Below, in pieces: positions 6,609 to 11,327 of a stretch of DNA of 11,327 nt. Location: positions 1 through 11,327 of the forward strand of contig JAZRVT010000043.1 of the NCBI GenBank assembly GCA_045599325.1, read 5' to 3'. A program made the position numbers and the translations under genes. Under the pieces are notes generated by a model. That model did no database searches and had not been told where the DNA came from. It saw only the letters and a list, made by a program, of their open reading frames with translations. Numbering within the stretch: position 1 is the stretch's first letter; each line of letters starts with the position of its first letter. Source of the DNA: Cacconaster sp045599325. GTDB lineage: Bacteria > Bacteroidota > Bacteroidia > Bacteroidales > UBA932.

Positions 6609-9600
6609 CTGCCGCTTCTCCTATAGATCTTGTAATAGAAGAGCGGGATGAAGAGCAGACTGACCAAAGTGCCGGGAATCATTCCTCCAATCAGAGCCAC
6701 AGAGAGCGGGAACTGCAGGTCTGCGCCGAGGGAGCCCTTCACGAGGAACGGGGCGATGGCGAGGATTGTGGTTATGCTGGTCATCAGGATAGGCTTGAGC
6801 CTTCTGCCGCCCCCAAGCATAATGGCTTTGACCAGCGGCATTCCGCTGCTGCGGTGGCGGTTGATGGTATCCACCTTCAGGATAGAGTCGTTTATGACGA
6901 TGCCGCACATCACGACAATGCCTATGAGTGACATAAGATTGATGCCGGCGCCGCATATCCAGAGGGCGAACAGCGCGCCGAAGATATCAACGCATATTTC
7001 CGAGAGAATGATCAGAGGCTGGACAAGGGACTCAAACTGTGCTGCCAGAATGAAGAAGAGCAGAAGCACAGATATGAGAAGCACAACTGCAAGTTCCCGG
7101 ATGAGCTTACGGCTGGAGAAGTAGGAGCCTCCCCAGTTCACATCCCACTCACCGCTCTCACGGGCGAGCCTCCCGACAGTTCTGACAATCGGTTTGACCT
7201 TGCCGTCAGGAGCGGAGATAGCGAGCGGATAGCAGTTGCCCTCCCTGACAGAGACGATATGCTTAAGATCGCGAATCCTGTGTTCAATGAGCAGATAAGA
7301 GAGAGGAATCTCAACCCCGTCCCCATTGGTGACACTCTGTGAAAGCATTTCCTCCCCATCATCTTCGCCAAAGACCACAGGGATGACAAAACTTCCGCTT
7401 CTGATTGAGAAGAGCGTGCGTTCCCTGGTGGCGCGGCTGAGCACATTGTAAATTGAAGAATAGTCGATCCCGTAGAGAGCCATCTTCTCGCGGTCAGCCA
7501 CCAGCATTATCTGCTCCTGCCAGACCACAGGCGCTATCTGCACCCCTGGCAGCTCACCTCCTATGCTGGAGAGAAATGAATTGAGGCGGTCCGGATCGGG
7601 GATGGAGCCATCGCTTGGACGGAGCAATGCAATAAGGTCGCTCTCATCGTCAGAAAAGATGACGTTGAAAATATTGGCGGACTCCGAGAAGGAGCAGGTG
7701 GCACCGCTCCAGCGCTGTTCCACACGTGAAGCCAGAACCTCCTTTATATGTTCGACATCTCTCTCTGAAGAGGCCTTGACATATAGCTGAACCTGGGACA
7801 GGTCGATATCCTCTGTGTGCGAAAGCAGGAAATCCTGACGTCCCACAAGTGCGTCATACTGGACAATCTTATCCTCGAGTCCCTGTAGCAGATCCGCAGT
7901 CCTGCTGTCGCTCTCCTCTATGGTCAGCGGAGAATTCCAGTCGATGGCTGCCACGAAGTCATCGTGAGTCAGTGGCGGCAGTTTGCTCTTAGGCAGCGCT
8001 GCAAAGAGCACCACAGTGCCTGCAATCATAGCGAGGACCAGAGTCCACACGGCTTTCTGGTGACGGAAGCTCCACTTGAGCGCCTTCTCGTAGAGCGCGG
8101 TGTAGTCCCATCTCTGCAGTCTGGACAGGAGACGGTTCTCAGCAACTTCCGTCTCCCCCCGGTAGAAGAGGCAGAAGTAGACCGGAATCACCAGGACCGA
8201 CACCGCAAGAGAAGTGGCAAGTGTCACTGTCACAGCCATCGCCTGGTCAAAGAAAAGAGAGCCTGCTATGCCGCTGAGGAATATCAGAGGGATGAACACC
8301 GAACAGGTGGTGAGCACTGAACTCACCATCGGTCCGACGACCTCTTTTGTCGCGTGGACAGCAGCCTCCTTCAGGCTCTGTTCACGTCCCCACCATTGAG
8401 TGATGTTGTCTATGACGATGATGGAGTTGTCCACCATCATCCCTATGCCGAGAATAAGACCTGAAAGCGATATGATGTTGATGCTGATGCCCATAAGGTA
8501 GAGCAGCAGCATCGAAGAGACAATTGAAAGAGGAATTGTGACCGCCACCAGCACAGGCGAGCGGAAGTCTTTCATAAACAGCAGCAGCACAAGCACCGCG
8601 AGCAGCGCTCCAATCAGTATATTGCTCTTAAGGTTGGAGATGGAGTAGTCAAGCAGCTCCGTCTGATCACGGGAGACTGTAAACGACAGTTCAGGGTATT
8701 CCTCGCTGAAATCCTCCATCAGGTCAGCGAGACTCTTCTTGAGCGCTGACATCTGTGCGTCACTTTGCTTGATGACCGCCATAGTAACAGCCCGGCTGCC
8801 ATTGCTCCTGACAAGGCCCGAAGCCTCCTGCGGCAGAAGGGAGACCGCCGCCAGCTCCTTGAACAGAAAAACCCTCCCACCTATGTTCACATTGATATTC
8901 TCAATATCCTCCCTGCTTCGCAGCTCGGAATCGAAACGTATGTTCCATTGGTAACAGCCGTCACGGATGGTAAGATTGCCGAGAGACACATTGTTTCCGG
9001 AGATGGCCGACTCAAGCACCCCGACACCGACACCAAGCGATGCAAGACGCTGCATATCAGGATCAACCACAATACGCGACCCGAGGATTCCGCTCACATC
9101 CACCAGAGCGACCTGAGGAAGCTGCTCAATCCTCTTGGCAATCACCTCCTGCGAGAAACGGCTAAGTGAGATAAACCCCTCATCGGTGCCGTCACCGCCA
9201 ACCACATCCACGAAGAAAGCGGGGATATCTGTGGCGCTTGCCTTGATCACCTTCGGGCGTGACAGTCCTTCCGGCATCTTCTGCAGAGCACGGTCCACTT
9301 TCTCGTTGACCTCAATGAAAATGTAGTCAATGTCGCTGCCGTGCTCGAACTGAAGGAATATGTTGCCGCCACCGCTTACTGCGTCACATCTTATCTGCTC
9401 GAGCGAAGGCAGCTGAAGCAGCTCGCGCCTGAGCGGCTGGATAACTGTCTGGTCGACCTCCCTTGCAGAGGCCCCCTTGTAATCAAGTTGGACTGTTATC
9501 TGCGGAATATCCACATCAGGCATCAGCGAAACAGGCAGACGGCCTATGGCCACGATACCCACAATGAGTATCGCAACAACCGTCATAGTGACGGCCACCG

Positions 9601-9625
9601 GCCTGTCTATGAGTTTCCTGAGCAT
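6605..9625 (-). CDS. RND efflux permease, first of a tandem pair
   Basis: A 1006-residue RND inner-membrane transporter. It opens with the typical FRP-like segment (MLRKLIDRPVAVTMTVVAIL), a hydrophobic helix at about 11-29, then RLPVSLMPDVDIPQITVQ and the porter motif GASAREVDQTVIQPL. Membrane segments 2-7 lie at about 335-542 and 8-12 at about 846-998, with periplasmic porter and docking regions between. Segment 4 reads LGIGMMVDNSIIVIDNI, with Asp399 followed by Asn; segment 10 reads GIVINDSILKVDTI, with Asn912 where AcrB has Lys940 and Asp913 beside it. It should be the main proton-driven pump of the operon, working with the adaptor 12 bases upstream and the second permease overlapping downstream. 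The hydrophobe/amphiphile (HAE) type fits better than the heavy-metal type, but the substrate (drug, bile salt, fatty acid or other) cannot be read from sequence. Confidence 0.93.
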   Translation of the reverse strand: MLRKLIDRPVAVTMTVVAILIVGIVAIGRLPVSLMPDVDIPQITVQLDYKGASAREVDQTVIQPLRRELLQLPSLEQIRCDAVSGGGNIFLQFEHGSDIDYIFIEVNEKVDRALQKMPEGLSRPKVIKASATDIPAFFVDVVGGDGTDEGFISLSRFSQEVIAKRIEQLPQVALVDVSGILGSRIVVDPDMQRLASLGVGVGVLESAISGNNVSLGNLTIRDGCYQWNIRFDSELRSREDIENINVNIGGRVFLFKELAAVSLLPQEASGLVRSNGSRAVTMAVIKQSDAQMSALKKSLADLMEDFSEEYPELSFTVSRDQTELLDYSISNLKSNILIGALLAVLVLLLFMKDFRSPVLVAVTIPLSIVSSMLLLYLMGISINIISLSGLILGIGMMVDNSIIVIDNITQWWGREQSLKEAAVHATKEVVGPMVSSVLTTCSVFIPLIFLSGIAGSLFFDQAMAVTVTLATSLAVSVLVIPVYFCLFYRGETEVAENRLLSRLQRWDYTALYEKALKWSFRHQKAVWTLVLAMIAGTVVLFAALPKSKLPPLTHDDFVAAIDWNSPLTIEESDSRTADLLQGLEDKIVQYDALVGRQDFLLSHTEDIDLSQVQLYVKASSERDVEHIKEVLASRVEQRWSGATCSFSESANIFNVIFSDDESDLIALLRPSDGSIPDPDRLNSFLSSIGGELPGVQIAPVVWQEQIMLVADREKMALYGIDYSSIYNVLSRATRERTLFSIRSGSFVIPVVFGEDDGEEMLSQSVTNGDGVEIPLSYLLIEHRIRDLKHIVSVREGNCYPLAISAPDGKVKPIVRTVGRLARESGEWDVNWGGSYFSSRKLIRELAVVLLISVLLLFFILAAQFESLVQPLIILSEICVDIFGALFALWICGAGINLMSLIGIVVMCGIVINDSILKVDTINRHRSSGMPLVKAIMLGGGRRLKPILMTSITTILAIAPFLVKGSLGADLQFPLSVALIGGMIPGTLVSLLFIPLFYYKIYRRSGR

Positions 9626-9637
9626 CCTGGACGGGAG

Positions 9638-10723
9638 TTATCTCCTGATTTCGACGTTGGACCCGTCAGCGAGGTTAAGATTGCCGTCAGTGATGACGAT
9701 GAGACCGGCATCAACCCTTGTATTCTTCTTCTTGCAGCCGGAGACAGCGTGGTGCGTGCTGTTGGACTGAAGGATGTCCACATAGAGCCACTGTGCTTTC
9801 ATTGCCGCAGTGTCAAGAGTGAAGATGACATCGTAGCCGTCACGCATCACAACCGCGCTCTTCGGAACAACGAACTGCGGTTCGCTGTCACTCTCAATGA
9901 ACACCTTGACGTTCATTCCCTCGACAAGGTCCCTGGTCCCGCGGACAGAAGCAGTGACCGACACCTGCCCCCTCTCATCAACGAGCGGGTTGACCTCCTT
10001 TATGGTGCCTTCAAGTCTGGCCGCCGGATCTATGAACGGAGAGACAAACACCTTCTGCCCCACTTTGGCAAAAGGCATCTCGGACTCGAGAAGCGGGAAC
10101 TGCACTTCGAAGGAGGAGTTGTCAATGATGGTGCAGACCACTCCGGAGCTCTGCTCAAAAGGCTTTGCAGTCAGATTCGCCACCACGCCGCCGAAAGGGG
10201 CGCGCAAAGTGGCTTCACGGAGGTTTCTCTCCGCAACCCGCAGGTTGAGTTCCGCAGAAGCATAGCCTGAACGCACACGTGCAACCTCAACCAGGTCGCG
10301 CGGCACAGCGGATGTATCGCTCCCATAGCCGTAGCCGATGATATTGTCGTAGAAGTCCAGACGCGCCTTTTCAAGGCTCTGGCGGGCCGCCTGAAGCGCA
10401 TTCTCCAGCGACTCGGTGCTGAGGGAGGCGATGGCGGCACCGGCACCCACACGGCTTCCATTGCGCACATTCACCTTCGCAATCTGTCCCTGCGCCTCGA
10501 ACTTGAGCTCGGCTCGGCGCACCCCCCTGAGAGTGCCGTTGCTAATGATCTCGCGGCTGAAAGGCTCTTGCATCAGCGTCATAGTGTCCACCAGGTTCTT
10601 CTGTATTGAAAAGTCAGCCCTCGCCGCCTCGGAGGTGTCCGAGCCACTCTCCCTGCACGACGTAAGGAGCGCCAGCAGAGCGGCCCCAATCATAATATAT
10701 GCTAACCTTGCCCTCATATTCAT
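9638..10723 (-). CDS. RND membrane-fusion (periplasmic adaptor) lipoprotein
   Basis: A 361-residue adaptor linking the RND pump to the outer-membrane factor. The N-terminus has a lipoprotein signal: RARLAYIMIGAALLALLTSC, with Cys23 as the likely lipidated residue, so it is anchored in a membrane facing the periplasm. In order: first half of the lipoyl domain at about 66-102 (GQIAKVNVRNGSRVGAGAAI), a short coiled-coil hairpin at about 104-170, second lipoyl half at about 171-200 (LRAPFGGVVANL), beta-barrel at about 205-275 and membrane-proximal domain from about 280. The hairpin is short, as in many Bacteroidales adaptors. The start at 10723 overlaps the stop of the outer-membrane factor gene (ATGA at 10720-10723); an alternative ATG two codons later gives nearly the same protein. 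The first permease begins 12 bases downstream. An odd patch, SGCKKKN near residues 328-334, puts a cysteine and three lysines in the membrane-proximal domain. Confidence 0.92.
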   Translation of the reverse strand: MNMRARLAYIMIGAALLALLTSCRESGSDTSEAARADFSIQKNLVDTMTLMQEPFSREIISNGTLRGVRRAELKFEAQGQIAKVNVRNGSRVGAGAAIASLSTESLENALQAARQSLEKARLDFYDNIIGYGYGSDTSAVPRDLVEVARVRSGYASAELNLRVAERNLREATLRAPFGGVVANLTAKPFEQSSGVVCTIIDNSSFEVQFPLLESEMPFAKVGQKVFVSPFIDPAARLEGTIKEVNPLVDERGQVSVTASVRGTRDLVEGMNVKVFIESDSEPQFVVPKSAVVMRDGYDVIFTLDTAAMKAQWLYVDILQSNSTHHAVSGCKKKNTRVDAGLIVITDGNLNLADGSNVEIRR

Positions 10724-11327
10724 TCTATTTTCACTCCGGCCAGGCGGTCGAAGTCAGCGTTTATATCCTGTTTCCTGAGATAGTCATAGAGAGTCATCTG
10801 CCGTATCTCATAATAGTACTTCCACCAGTCGCTCAGATCACTGAGATAACGCAATGAGGCCGCATCCATCTCTGACTGAGCGTTATTGAGTTCAGTGACT
10901 CCGACCGAGCCGTTCACAAAACGGTCACGTGTGGAGGAGTAGCGGTCGCGGCCCACCTCGTCAGCACGGCGGGACACCTCGCACTGCCCGCCCTGGCGGT
11001 TGAACTGCATCACTTTGAGTGTAACATCCTCGCGGAGAGTGTTGACGGCCTGCTCTATCTGGGAAGCCACCACCTCAGCCTGGGACTGAGCCACTTTAAC
11101 CTTACCCTTCCCAAGGCCCCAGTCAAGAATCGGGACACTGAGAGAGAGCCCCACAATCTCCTGGTCCAGCGGATAGCGGTATGCGGCGGGCAGATCCCGT
11201 CCCACTTGATTGAGTCCGAACTGAAGCGAAAGATCGGCTGAAAAACCCGCAGTTGAACGGGCCTTTGCAACAGCCTGCTCGGCATTGAGTGTGTTGATTT
11301 CGTTATCGAGAGTTGCAGAGGAGTTGG
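10720..11327 (-). CDS. TolC-family outer-membrane efflux protein, C-terminal 201 residues
   Basis: The 3' part of an outer-membrane factor whose 5' end lies beyond the window. The frame is open from 11325 to the stop at 10722-10720. The visible part has the second TolC repeat: an FSADLSLQFGLNQVGRDLP strand region, the conserved LSLSVPILDWGLGKGKVKVA segment, then a long helical stretch (VVASQIEQAVNTLREDVTLK and onward) and RDRFVNGSVGVTELNNAQSE, ending in WWKYYYEIRQMTLYDYLRK. These match the outer-membrane efflux proteins that accompany RND pumps in Bacteroides. It would form the trimeric channel through the outer membrane for the pump encoded downstream. It is first among the visible genes of the operon; any promoter lies outside the window. 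The GTG near 11205 is not the true start, because family-type sequence continues upstream of it. Confidence 0.92.
   Translation of the reverse strand, partial: NSSATLDNEINTLNAEQAVAKARSTAGFSADLSLQFGLNQVGRDLPAAYRYPLDQEIVGLSLSVPILDWGLGKGKVKVAQSQAEVVASQIEQAVNTLREDVTLKVMQFNRQGGQCEVSRRADEVGRDRYSSTRDRFVNGSVGVTELNNAQSEMDAASLRYLSDLSDWWKYYYEIRQMTLYDYLRKQDINADFDRLAGVKIE

Noticed and set aside
3531..9625. Heavy-metal (CusA-type) assignment for the RND pair
   Set aside because: I see no Met-rich metal pathway or CusA-type segment 4 and segment 10 motifs; MMVDNSIIVIDN and GIVINDSI fit HAE-type relatives better.
9341..10270. Long plus-strand open frame of 309 codons
   Set aside because: It is antisense to the adaptor and the start of the first RND permease, which have clear family motifs. 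The translation is rich in His, Arg and Asp and has no recognisable domain, so it is a shadow of the real genes.

Overview
The window reads as chromosomal DNA of a Bacteroidales bacterium, moderately GC-rich by eye. Four things point there: promoter -7 boxes of the Bacteroidota type (TAnnTTTG) at likely gene starts, no obvious strong Shine-Dalgarno sequences, a 4-alpha-glucanotransferase of the CBM20-bearing (DPE2-like) type found in Bacteroides relatives, and an RND efflux operon whose proteins resemble those I recall from Bacteroides. Genus cannot be fixed; Rikenellaceae-like or Cryptobacteroides-like lineages are only a guess.

Left part (1-1067). A gene cut by the window edge runs leftward from about 143. 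Diverging from it is a two-gene rightward unit: a nucleoside 2-deoxyribosyltransferase-like protein (217-642) and, 9 bases later, a YdeI/OmdA-family gene (652-1017). The second is broken: its reading frame continues in another frame to a stop at 1065-1067, and the usual C-terminal part is missing. The divergent promoters share a spacer that holds a small quasi-palindrome.

Right part (1087-11327, all minus strand). In transcription order: the C-terminal part of a TolC-family outer-membrane factor, a lipoprotein membrane-fusion adaptor, two consecutive RND inner-membrane permeases, a compact 4-alpha-glucanotransferase (malQ) and a low-molecular-weight protein tyrosine phosphatase. The efflux genes are tightly packed: ATGA overlaps at 10720-10723 and 6605-6608, and a 12-base gap between adaptor and first permease. 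They should form one tripartite efflux system, probably with a mixed RND trimer as in MdtBC. malQ also meets the last permease in an ATGA overlap, but a good Bacteroidota-type promoter covers that junction, so malQ and the phosphatase can probably be transcribed on their own.

I see no RNA genes, CRISPR arrays, insertion sequences or convincing terminators. I also see no convincing evidence of an undescribed multi-gene system. The best leads are the divergent RND pair with altered proton-relay residues, the reduced DPE2-type glucanotransferase, and the decayed convergent junction around 1010-1150.
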